From positions 1 through 64,000 of the forward strand of contig JAAYAJ010000007.1 of NCBI GenBank assembly GCA_012719455.1: DNA of 64,000 bases. The letters are read 5' to 3'. This document shows positions 53,081-60,911 of this stretch, one piece after another; position 1 is the stretch's first letter; every line of letters starts with the position of its first letter. Position numbers and translations under genes: made by a program. The notes under the pieces were generated by a model. It ran no database searches. It worked only from the letters and a program-made list of their open reading frames with translations, and was not told where the DNA came from. Source of the DNA: Acidobacteriota bacterium. Lineage in GTDB: Bacteria > Acidobacteriota > UBA6911.

Positions 53081-54298
53081 ATGGACGGGCGGAGCGGGCA
53101 GGGGGGCAGGGATGCAGGCAGGACGCCGCTGCTCGGCAGGAATTTCGTGCTCGCCTCGCTCGCCTATTTCTTCGTCTTCATGGCCGGCGCCGTATTCTAC
53201 CTCTTTCCGCTCCACCTCGAGCACTTCGGGGCGTCCAAGGCGCGCGTGGGCCTCATCATGGGGATCCACAGCGTCACCGCCATCATGGTGCGCCCCCTGT
53301 TCGGCCGGCTGCTGGACGAAAAGGGGGGGCGGGCGGTGGCGCTCGGGGGCGTGCTGCTGATGATGCTGTCGATCCCCGGCTTCTACCTGATTGCAAGCGC
53401 GGGATGGCCGGTGCTCCTGCTGCGGGCGCTGAACGGGATTGGCTGGGGGGTGGCGACCACCGCCATCATGGGCATCAGCTCCGAATGCTCCCCCCCGGAG
53501 CGGATGGCGCATTCACTCGGCATCCTCGGCTCGGCCGGGATCGTGGCGGGGGCGGCCGGGCCGGCCCTGGCGGAGGACCTGGTGCGGCGTTTCGACTTCG
53601 ATGCCGTGTTCACCGCGAGCCTTGTCATGCTCGCCGCCACCGCGCTGTGCGTGCACGCTGTGCGTGCCCCTCGGCCCGAGAGCGCGCCGACAAGGGCGCA
53701 GCGGTTCCGGCTGCCGATCGGTCCCTCGCTGGCGGTGCTCCTTGTCATCGCCGCCATGCCGGTGGCCCACGGGGCGGTCCGGGGCTCGGTCGTCAACTTC
53801 ATTGCGCTGTACGCGTCAAGCGCGGGACTGGGCCGGATCGGCCCCTTCTTCATCGCCTTCTCGCTGGCGGCCATCATCACCCGGCTGGGGATCGGGGACA
53901 TTTCGGACCGCTACGGGCGCAAGCGGGTGATCCTCCCCTCGGCGCTCCTGATCGGTCTCAACATGTTCTGGATCGCCTCGGTCCACTCCTACGGCGCTTT
54001 CATCGTCAGCGGCTTCGTCGCGGGTTTCGGGCAGGGGTTGATCTTCCCCGCGCTCAGCACTTACGTGATCGACTTCATGGGGAGGGAAAACAAGGGCTTC
54101 GCCCTCGGCCTGTACCTTTCGCTGTTCGATGTCGGCATGGGGCTCGGCTCTCCGCTCTTCGGATGGGTGTCGGACTTCGCCGGTTACCGGCCGATGTACA
54201 TGGCGGCGGGGAGTCTGATCCTGGTCCTGACGGTCGTTTTTCACCTGAAGGCCCCCAGGATACAGCTTCCCGCGCAACAACCGGGGAAGGGAACATGA
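53081..54298 (+). CDS. MFS transporter
   Basis: The 405-residue protein has twelve predicted helices and the MFS signature loops FGRLLDEKGGR (between helices 2 and 3) and GDISDRYGRKR (between helices 8 and 9). It resembles drug or metabolite exporters of the YfcJ/arabinose-efflux type; the substrate is unknown. GGAGG nine bases upstream supports the ATG at 53081 over the TTG at 53063. Base composition has returned to the GC-rich pattern. Confidence 0.85.
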   Translation: MDGRSGQGGRDAGRTPLLGRNFVLASLAYFFVFMAGAVFYLFPLHLEHFGASKARVGLIMGIHSVTAIMVRPLFGRLLDEKGGRAVALGGVLLMMLSIPGFYLIASAGWPVLLLRALNGIGWGVATTAIMGISSECSPPERMAHSLGILGSAGIVAGAAGPALAEDLVRRFDFDAVFTASLVMLAATALCVHAVRAPRPESAPTRAQRFRLPIGPSLAVLLVIAAMPVAHGAVRGSVVNFIALYASSAGLGRIGPFFIAFSLAAIITRLGIGDISDRYGRKRVILPSALLIGLNMFWIASVHSYGAFIVSGFVAGFGQGLIFPALSTYVIDFMGRENKGFALGLYLSLFDVGMGLGSPLFGWVSDFAGYRPMYMAAGSLILVLTVVFHLKAPRIQLPAQQPGKGT

Positions 54299-54337
54299 TT
54301 CTCCGTTTCCATCAAAAAGCGGTTTAGGTACACTGGC

Positions 54338-54384
54338 GGTGCCGTCTCCGCACCCCTGACCAAACGGGGGTTGGGCACGGCACC
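54338..54384 (+). promoter_or_regulatory. Structured leader of the AI-2E-family permease gene
   Basis: GGTGCCGT (54338-54345) and ACGGCACC (54377-54384) are inverted repeats enclosing a second C-rich/G-rich pairing. The RNA would fold into a long hairpin ending about 12 bases before the GGAGG ribosome binding site. Confidence 0.4.
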
Positions 54385-54404
54385 AACCAACGGATGGAGG
54401 TTTC

Positions 54405-55442
54405 ATGGCTGATGAGCCGAAGAAGGGGGGCGTGATCTACAAGGGCATCGTCCTGCTCGCCTCCCTGGTGATCGTCATCGCCGGCCTGAAAGCCGCGCGC
54501 ATGATCGTAGTGCCGGTGATGCTCAGTCTCTTCGTCGCCATCACGCTCTCTCCCCTGGTGTCCTGGCTGACCCGCCGCCGGATCCCCAGGCCCTTGGCCA
54601 TCCTGCTGGTGCTGGGCGTCATCCTGGTCCTGGGCGCCGGCACGGGGATCGTGGCCGCCGGGGCCTTCGAAACCATGACCCGGAGGCTCCCGTTTTACGC
54701 AGAGCGCCTGACGATCGAGATGGCGGCCCTGATTCACTGGGCACAGGGGCTGGGGATCGATATGCCCGAAAAGGGGATCCTCGGCCTGATCAATCCGGGG
54801 GCGGCGCTTTCGATCGCTGCTGACCTCCTCAGGGAATTCGGGGCCGCCCTGGCCAGCACGTTCCTGATCCTGCTCTTCGCAATGCTGATGCTGCTGGAGG
54901 CTTCCGAACTCCCCGGCAGGATCCACCGGGCCTACGCGATGGAAGAGAACCGTTTCGCGTGGTTCGAAGCTTTTACGGCCAACCTCTACCGCTACCTGGT
55001 CATCAAGACCATCTTCAGCCTCGCCACGGGGATCGGCGCCGGCGCCTGGCTCTGGTTTCTCGGTGTCGATTTTCCGGTTCTTTGGGGGCTGCTGACTTTT
55101 CTGCTCAATTACGCCCCCACTATCGGAACGATCATGGCGGCGATCCCGGTCGTGCTGTTGGCTTTGATCCAGCTCGGGTGGGGGAGCGCGCTGCTGGTCG
55201 TGCTCGGCTACCTGGCCCTCAAGCTCCTGCTGGGGACCATACTGGAACCCCGCTTCCTGGGACAGGAGCTGGGCATGCCCATGCTTCTGGTCTTTTTGTC
55301 GATGCTCTTCTGGGGCTGGGTCCTGGGCTATATGGGTATTTTCCTGGCGATCCCGCTTACCATGACCGTCATCATCGCGCTCAAGAGCCATCCGGACACG
55401 GAGCGCATCGCCGTATTCCTGGGTCCGCGGGAGCGGGCGTGA
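54405..55442 (+). CDS. AI-2E family transporter
   Basis: The 345-residue protein has about eight hydrophobic segments and the family pattern: paired N-terminal helices, the FVAITLSPLVSWLTRR region and the late conserved block NYAPTIGTIMAAIPVVLLAL. The family includes the E. coli TqsA protein and Na+/H+ antiporter-like members, so autoinducer export is not assured. GGAGG lies four bases before the ATG. It is convergent with the SDR gene. Confidence 0.88.
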   Translation: MADEPKKGGVIYKGIVLLASLVIVIAGLKAARMIVVPVMLSLFVAITLSPLVSWLTRRRIPRPLAILLVLGVILVLGAGTGIVAAGAFETMTRRLPFYAERLTIEMAALIHWAQGLGIDMPEKGILGLINPGAALSIAADLLREFGAALASTFLILLFAMLMLLEASELPGRIHRAYAMEENRFAWFEAFTANLYRYLVIKTIFSLATGIGAGAWLWFLGVDFPVLWGLLTFLLNYAPTIGTIMAAIPVVLLALIQLGWGSALLVVLGYLALKLLLGTILEPRFLGQELGMPMLLVFLSMLFWGWVLGYMGIFLAIPLTMTVIIALKSHPDTERIAVFLGPRERA

Positions 55443-55451
55443 CGCTCCGAG

Positions 55452-56282
55452 CTAATCCGCGGCGCCCAGGCCCCAGCCGCCGTCCACGACGATTTCCTGC
55501 CCGGTGATGTAGTCCGAGGCGCGCGAGACCAGAAACAGCGCCAGCCCGTACAGGTCGCTCGGGAATCCCACCCGGTGCATGGGAATCATGCGCGCGACCG
55601 CCTCCTGTTCCACGGGATCCTGGGAATGCCCCCCGCCGATGTTGGTCACGATGTAGCCCGGCGCGACGGCGTTGACGGTGATGTTGAAGGCCGCCAGTTC
55701 CAGGGCGACCGTGCGCATGAACTGTGCGGCTCCCGCCTTGGCCGCCATGTAGGCCGCCCCGATGGCGGGTTCAACGCGGGTGCTCGCCAGCGAGGTGGTA
55801 ATGACGATGCGGCCCGACTTCCGGGGCTTCATGTGGCGGGCCGCGGCGCGCACGGTGGCGAAGATGCCGTTGAGGTTGATTTCGACCACCCGGTTCCAGC
55901 GTTCGTCTGTGTAGTTTTCGAGCGCCCCTTCGACGAGGCGGGGTCGTTCGGACCCGGCCCAGGCGCCGACGAAGCCCGGACCGGGGTCGATCCCGGCGTT
56001 GGCGAACACGGCGTCGAGCCGGCCGTAGCGCTCCGTCGCCTCGGCCACCGCGGCGTCCAGGGCGCCGTGATTGGTGACATCCACTAGGCGGCCCTGAACA
56101 TCGAATCCCTCGCGGCCGAGGCGGGCGGTTTCGGCCTCCAGCCGGTCGCCGTCCACGTCAAGGAGCGTCACGCGCGCGCCGGCGGCGGCCAGGGCCTCGG
56201 CATAGCCGAGCCCGATGCCGCTGGCTCCCCCGGTGATGACGGCGCCGTAACCTTTGACGTCGAACAGATCGGAAATCTTCAT
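55452..56282 (-). CDS. Short-chain dehydrogenase/reductase
   Basis: The 276-residue protein is a classical SDR: the NAD(P)-binding TGGASGIGLGYAE (about residues 18-30), NAGI, the catalytic Ser in TTSLAS and Tyr-Lys in YMAAK, and the C-terminal VDGGWGLG. DVDGD after the second strand ends in an acidic residue, which favours NAD over NADP. Substrate is unknown. A GAGGAG ribosome binding site precedes the ATG at 56282. It sits just downstream of tRNA-Asp on the same strand but is separated by a terminator. Confidence 0.9.
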   Translation of the reverse strand: MKISDLFDVKGYGAVITGGASGIGLGYAEALAAAGARVTLLDVDGDRLEAETARLGREGFDVQGRLVDVTNHGALDAAVAEATERYGRLDAVFANAGIDPGPGFVGAWAGSERPRLVEGALENYTDERWNRVVEINLNGIFATVRAAARHMKPRKSGRIVITTSLASTRVEPAIGAAYMAAKAGAAQFMRTVALELAAFNITVNAVAPGYIVTNIGGGHSQDPVEQEAVARMIPMHRVGFPSDLYGLALFLVSRASDYITGQEIVVDGGWGLGAAD

Positions 56283-56309
56283 GTTCGCTCCTCGCGCCGG
56301 TGAGCCAAT

Positions 56310-56335
56310 AAAAAAGGGAGGCCCGCCGGCCTCCC
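56310..56335 (-). terminator. Intrinsic terminator of tRNA-Asp
   Basis: On the minus strand GGGAGGCC and GGCCTCCC form a perfect 8-bp stem with a four-base loop, followed by six T residues (56315-56310). It lies between tRNA-Asp and the SDR gene. Confidence 0.85.
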
Positions 56336-56364
56336 TGCCACGTTTTCTTTCCCTGCCCTCGAAA

Positions 56365-56441
<77 letters not shown>

Positions 56442-56460
56442 ACCTGATCAAAGGCGCCGA

Positions 56461-56490
56461 ATAATAACGCATTCCCGGGGACCAATGCAA
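56461..56490 (-). promoter_or_regulatory. Promoter of tRNA-Asp
   Basis: On the minus strand TTGCAT (56490-56485) and TATTAT (56466-56461) with an 18-base spacer; predicted start about 12 bases before the mature 5' end. Confidence 0.65.
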
Positions 56491-56608
56491 GCGGGTTTCG
56501 CGAAAAACGCGCGGAAGCATCGTTGGTGAGCGCCCGCGCATGCATGGAGCCGAGGAAATCTCCGCGCCGGGGTGGGGTCGGAACCTGGAGGGAATATGAT
56601 TTAAATGC

Positions 56609-56637
56609 TTGATGGATAAGTCGTTTGTTGTTAAAAT
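56609..56637 (+). promoter_or_regulatory. Promoter of the OmpA/PKD gene
   Basis: TTGATG at 56609-56614 and TAAAAT at 56632-56637 with a 17-base spacer. It lies in the 307-base gap between tRNA-Asp and the gene; the rest of that gap holds only the tRNA promoter. Confidence 0.6.
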
Positions 56638-56748
56638 GCCTTTGGATTGAACTTTACCGGCTTCAACACCAGGCGGACCGTATGTGGTTGCGGCGCCTGA
56701 TCGAGTATCGACTATTGAATGGAATTGCACAGTGGAGAGGCTAAAAAT

Positions 56749-58881
56749 ATGAACAAAAGGTGCATGCGCGTAGCAGCGGCAAGCATAGTATTGTTACTAT
56801 TCTCACTTTCCGGTTTCGCGCAGGATACAGCAACGAGCAGGATGAAGGCCGCCAGCCTTGACGGCACCACGGGTCTTTTCAAGACCTGGGACGCCGAAAA
56901 CCTGCGGAAGGGCGAAGCCAATTTCACCTTCGGCTACGATCAGCTCAACCGTGACCCGGGACAACTCACGGTCGGTCGGGCGGTGGTCGGGGCGGCTGTG
57001 GGTGTAATGGACCGGTTTGAATTTTTCGGGTCCTGGGAAGCCTACCGGCGTATCGAGGCCGACAATATCCGATACAACCGCCCGGTCGGCTTGCAACTGT
57101 TCCCCTCCCAGAACCCGGCCAACCAAGCCTACGCCAGCCAGGTGGCCCCCTTCATTAATGTGGACGAGGCGAGCGGGCGCGGCGACGTGCACCTGGGCTT
57201 CAAACTGGGCCTGTTATCGGAGCGCCGGGGGAACCCGGTAAGCATCGCGTTTACGGGCTTCGGGACGATCCCCGGCCACCGCGAAGCCGGTGGGTTGCTC
57301 GATGGCCTGTCCTCGGGCGCCTACCAGGGCGGGTTCGCCATGCTGCTGTCCAAGACAGCGTCGGGCCTGGTTCGCTTCCACGCCAACGTCGGCACCAACA
57401 TGTACGATGACGCCAAGGTGTCCAATGCCGACTACCAGCACGAGTTCCTCTACCGTTTCGGCGCGGAATTCCCGTTGACCCGGCCGTACCGCGTGATCGC
57501 GGAACTGGACGGGCGGAACTACTACGGGAGGGAAACGACCCCCGGCTGGAACCCGAACCAGAATCCGGTCGACCTCATCGTTGGAATGCGTTTCTATCCC
57601 AGGGACTGGATCGCGCTCGGCGCTGGATACCAGGCTTCCATCAACCACGTGACCCGCAACGCTGCGCTGGGCGTGGAGCCCGCGAGTTCGCACGGCTTCG
57701 TCGTTCAGGGCGCCGTGGGCCTGCGTAAGAACGATCCCCCCACAGTCAACTGTGCGGTGGCGAAAAACACCATCCTCCAGGATGAGACCACCACGATCCG
57801 GGCCAACGCGAGCGATCCCGACGGCGACCAGCTGACCTACTCCTGGACGACCACGGGCGGCAAGGTGACCGGAAGCGGGGAGACGGCGACGTTTGACGCC
57901 ACCGGGCTGGCCCCGGGCAAGTACACGGTGACGGCCACCGTGCGCGACAAGAAGCACGAGGCTTCCTGCTCGAGCGAGATCACCGTGCTCAAGAAAAACG
58001 TCGGACCCCAGGTTACCATGGAGCCCACGTCCTTCAGCATCCTCCCGGGCGAGAGCGCCAACCTGCGCTGCATGGCGACCGACGCGAACAATGACGCGTT
58101 GACCTACAGCTGGACCGTCAACGGGCAGAAACTGGCCGCGGAAGGGCCGCAGATCACCTTCGGTTCCGAAGGGAGACAGCCGGGATCCTACGACGTCGTC
58201 TGCACCGTCAGCGACGGACAGGAGACTGCTTCCGCCTCCGCCAAGGGGACCATCCGGGAAAAGCCGAATCAACCCCCGGTGATCGAATGCCAGACCACGA
58301 CGGTCGATGTGGCCTCCGGGCAGTCGGTTCAGCTCTCCTCCAAGGCGAGCGATCCCGATGGCGACCGGCTGACCTACAGCTGGTCCGGTCCCGGGAACGC
58401 CGTCAGCGGTAAGGACAACACCGCCACATTCAACGCCGCCGGCGTCAGGGCGGGAAGCTACATCGTTTCCGTCGGAGTCGACGACGGGCGCGGTGGGAAG
58501 GCCTCCTGCAGCATGACGGTCAACGTCTCGGAACGGATCAGCGTGACCCGGGACAACTGCGGATTCTTCAGCCCGCGCGGCACCCGCGTGGACAACTGCG
58601 CCAAGGCCATCCTCGACGACCTGGCCGTGCGCATGAAGAACGATCCGAAGCTGCGCGCGAACATCATCGGGTATACCGATGGTTCCAGCTACGAGAAGCG
58701 GAAGAAGGGACTCGGCGAGGCGCGGGCGCGCGCAATGGCCGACTACCTTGGTACGCAGGGGGTCGAAGCCTCCCGGTTGACCCTCACCGACGGTGAGGAC
58801 AACAACCCGGTGGGCGACAACGCCACGGAGGCCGGCCGCAAGCTGAACCGCCGTGTGGAGATCGAACTCTCCGTACGTTAA
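56749..58881 (+). CDS. OmpA-family outer-membrane/peptidoglycan protein with PKD-like repeats
   Basis: The 710-residue protein has a signal peptide (AAASIVLLLFSLSGFAQ), an N-terminal beta-rich domain of about 320 residues that looks like a transmembrane barrel (alternating strands such as RGDVHLGFKLGLLS), three PKD-like repeats of about 90 residues (each with D.D.L.YSW and a closing strand; about 330-620), and a C-terminal OmpA-like domain (IIGYTDGSSYEKRKKGLGEARA, then LNRRVEIELSVR) that binds peptidoglycan. It probably anchors the outer membrane to the cell wall. GGAGAGG upstream favours the ATG at 56749 over that at 56719. Confidence 0.85.
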   Translation: MNKRCMRVAAASIVLLLFSLSGFAQDTATSRMKAASLDGTTGLFKTWDAENLRKGEANFTFGYDQLNRDPGQLTVGRAVVGAAVGVMDRFEFFGSWEAYRRIEADNIRYNRPVGLQLFPSQNPANQAYASQVAPFINVDEASGRGDVHLGFKLGLLSERRGNPVSIAFTGFGTIPGHREAGGLLDGLSSGAYQGGFAMLLSKTASGLVRFHANVGTNMYDDAKVSNADYQHEFLYRFGAEFPLTRPYRVIAELDGRNYYGRETTPGWNPNQNPVDLIVGMRFYPRDWIALGAGYQASINHVTRNAALGVEPASSHGFVVQGAVGLRKNDPPTVNCAVAKNTILQDETTTIRANASDPDGDQLTYSWTTTGGKVTGSGETATFDATGLAPGKYTVTATVRDKKHEASCSSEITVLKKNVGPQVTMEPTSFSILPGESANLRCMATDANNDALTYSWTVNGQKLAAEGPQITFGSEGRQPGSYDVVCTVSDGQETASASAKGTIREKPNQPPVIECQTTTVDVASGQSVQLSSKASDPDGDRLTYSWSGPGNAVSGKDNTATFNAAGVRAGSYIVSVGVDDGRGGKASCSMTVNVSERISVTRDNCGFFSPRGTRVDNCAKAILDDLAVRMKNDPKLRANIIGYTDGSSYEKRKKGLGEARARAMADYLGTQGVEASRLTLTDGEDNNPVGDNATEAGRKLNRRVEIELSVR

Positions 58882-58900
58882 TCCCATAAGTCCACTGCAA

Positions 58901-58934
58901 AACCGGGGGGCGGCACCAACGCCGCCCCCCGGTT
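58901..58934 (+). terminator. Perfect 14-bp hairpin after the OmpA/PKD gene
   Basis: 58901-58914 and 58921-58934 are exact inverted complements with loop ACCAAC, 19 bases after the stop codon. There is no strong T-run, but stem strength and position support a terminator. Confidence 0.6.
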
Positions 58935-58949
58935 CCAATCCCACACTTC

Positions 58950-58958
58950 TGTTATACT
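58950..58958 (+). promoter_or_regulatory. Extended -10 promoter for the BNR-repeat gene
   Basis: TG-T-TATACT (58950-58958) ends seven bases before the ATG at 58966, so transcription would begin at or next to the start codon. No good -35 element (CGGTTC at the 17-base position) and no ribosome binding site are seen, which suggests a leaderless message. Confidence 0.45.
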
Positions 58959-58965
58959 CCTGTTC

Positions 58966-60897
58966 ATGAGCGGTAAAATTTCCAGGGTTGTTTTCTGTGT
59001 CCTCATCCTGCTGGGCACGGGCGGCGCCGGCGCAGTCGACCGGGCGGAAACGCCCCGGTTCGAGCGGATCGGCCCCTTCGGAGGCGACGTGCGCTCGCTG
59101 CTTGTCGACCCGGGGGAGAGTCGTATCGCCTATCTCGGCACGAGCAACGGCAAGATCTTCAAGTCTTCCGACCATGGCGGTACGTGGAAAGCGCTCTATC
59201 CGGGGATCGGCAACAGCTCCTACGTCATTGATACCCTGATCGCCCATCCGACGGAGCGAGGAAGGGTATATGCGGGAGCCTGGGATCTCCATTCCGACGG
59301 CGGGGGGCTGTTCATGAGCCGGGATCACGGCCAAAGCTGGCACGCCGTGGGGCTCCCCTCCGGCGCCGCCGCCGTGAGGGGGATGGACATCTGCCGCACT
59401 CGTCCCGAACACATGATCCTGGCCACCCTGGACGGCGTGTTCGTCAGCCGGGACGGCGGGACGGGCTGGAGACGGGTCGGGGGAAATAGCCTCAGGAAGG
59501 CGGAATCAGTCGCCATCGACCCTTATAATCCCGATCTCCTCTACGTGGGGACCTGGCGGCTGAGTTACCTCTCCACCGATGCGGGCGCAAGCTGGAAAAG
59601 GGTCGAGGCGGGAATGCCGCTCGATTCCGACGTCTTCTCCATCGCCATCAGCGGGCATGACCCTAAGATCGTCTATTCCAGCGCCTGCAGCGGGGTCTAC
59701 CGCTCCGATAACCGGGCGGGGTCATGGACACGGCTGAAGGTGCTCCCTGATCGGTTCACGATCAGGGCCCTGGTCGTTTACCCCGACCCGGTCAACCCGT
59801 CCAGGGTCTACACCGGCACCACCGAAGGGTTGTACGTAAGCAACAACGAAGGGCGCACATGGCGCCCCCTTACGGACAAGGGGGTTACCGTCAACGCCAT
59901 CCAGGTCGATCCCGTCCGTCCCGAACGAATCCTGATCGGTACGGAATACCAGGGAGTGCTCCGGAGCGAGGACGGCGGCCGGAACTGGGTGGAGTCCAAC
60001 GCGGGATTCATCCACAAGCAGATCTCCTGGATCCTGCCCGACCCCAGCCACGAAGGGCGCTTTGCCATGGGGGTTCATTCGGGAAGTGGCGGGTGGTACG
60101 CGTACGAGGAGAGCGGTTCCCGGTGGAGCCATTCTCAGATCGAACCCGGGATGAGAATTCTCTCCTTCCTGATCCTGCCCCGGAACCGGGGAACACTCGT
60201 CGGCACCCCCCAGGGGATTTACCATCAGGCGCCCGGAGCGCGGGGCTGGGTCAAGCTCCAGGGATCTATCGGCAAACGCACCATCTACAGCCTGGCCGCG
60301 GATCCCGCCAGTGCCATTCTCTATGCCGGAACCGATCAGGGCATCTACCGCGCCCCCCTGGACACTCTCAATTTCCGTATGCCGCCAGCCTACCGGTTCA
60401 GCCCGAAGGCCTGGAGCCTCGTCGCCCCGGAGACGCAGCCGGGAACGGTCTACGCCGGAACCAGCCTCGGCCTGCTCCGTTCCGAGGACCGGGGGACCAC
60501 CTGGAAGGTGATTTCCATGCACGGGTTGCCCGAACGGGTCACCATCGAGAACCTCGCCCTGTCGCCCGACGGCGGGAAGCACATGTTTGCCGGGACCGCG
60601 GCGGGCCTTTTCGAATCGAGCGACGGCGGGTTTTACTGGCGGCGGGCAGGCGACGGCAGCCTGGGCATGAGCATTTCCTCCGTCGCCTTCCTCGACGCCG
60701 ACGGGAAACAGGTCCTGGCCGCGGACAAGACCGCCGGGGGCGTGTATTACTCGCGGGATGCTGGGGAGAACTGGGAGCGCATCTTTTCGCCGGAATTTGA
60801 ATCCCCCATCTATTGCCTGACCCCCGATCCACGCCACCCTGGGCGCGTTTACCTGGGAACGCGCTGGGAAGGAGTCTACCGCCTTTCACTCCCCTAG
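58966..60897 (+). CDS. Exported BNR/Asp-box beta-propeller protein
   Basis: The 643-residue protein has a signal peptide (VVFCVLILLGTGGAGAV) and at least eight Asp-box repeats of the S-x-D-x-G-x-x-W type (SSDHGGTW, SRDHGQSW, STDAGASW, SNNEGRTW, SEDGGRNW, SEDRGTTW, SSDGGFYW, SRDAGENW). They alternate with VY.GT strands, the pattern of VPS10/sortilin-like propellers. No sialidase catalytic residues are evident, so it is probably a binding or scaffold protein at the cell surface. Such proteins are common in Acidobacteriota. The M16 homologue follows by 14 bases. Confidence 0.83.
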   Translation: MSGKISRVVFCVLILLGTGGAGAVDRAETPRFERIGPFGGDVRSLLVDPGESRIAYLGTSNGKIFKSSDHGGTWKALYPGIGNSSYVIDTLIAHPTERGRVYAGAWDLHSDGGGLFMSRDHGQSWHAVGLPSGAAAVRGMDICRTRPEHMILATLDGVFVSRDGGTGWRRVGGNSLRKAESVAIDPYNPDLLYVGTWRLSYLSTDAGASWKRVEAGMPLDSDVFSIAISGHDPKIVYSSACSGVYRSDNRAGSWTRLKVLPDRFTIRALVVYPDPVNPSRVYTGTTEGLYVSNNEGRTWRPLTDKGVTVNAIQVDPVRPERILIGTEYQGVLRSEDGGRNWVESNAGFIHKQISWILPDPSHEGRFAMGVHSGSGGWYAYEESGSRWSHSQIEPGMRILSFLILPRNRGTLVGTPQGIYHQAPGARGWVKLQGSIGKRTIYSLAADPASAILYAGTDQGIYRAPLDTLNFRMPPAYRFSPKAWSLVAPETQPGTVYAGTSLGLLRSEDRGTTWKVISMHGLPERVTIENLALSPDGGKHMFAGTAAGLFESSDGGFYWRRAGDGSLGMSISSVAFLDADGKQVLAADKTAGGVYYSRDAGENWERIFSPEFESPIYCLTPDPRHPGRVYLGTRWEGVYRLSLP

Positions 60898-60911
60898 GAG
60901 GCCGGCCGGTC

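Noticed and set aside
58966..60897. Sialidase annotation for the BNR-repeat protein
   Set aside because: Asp boxes alone are structural; the Arg triad and Tyr/Glu nucleophile pair of sialidases could not be found.
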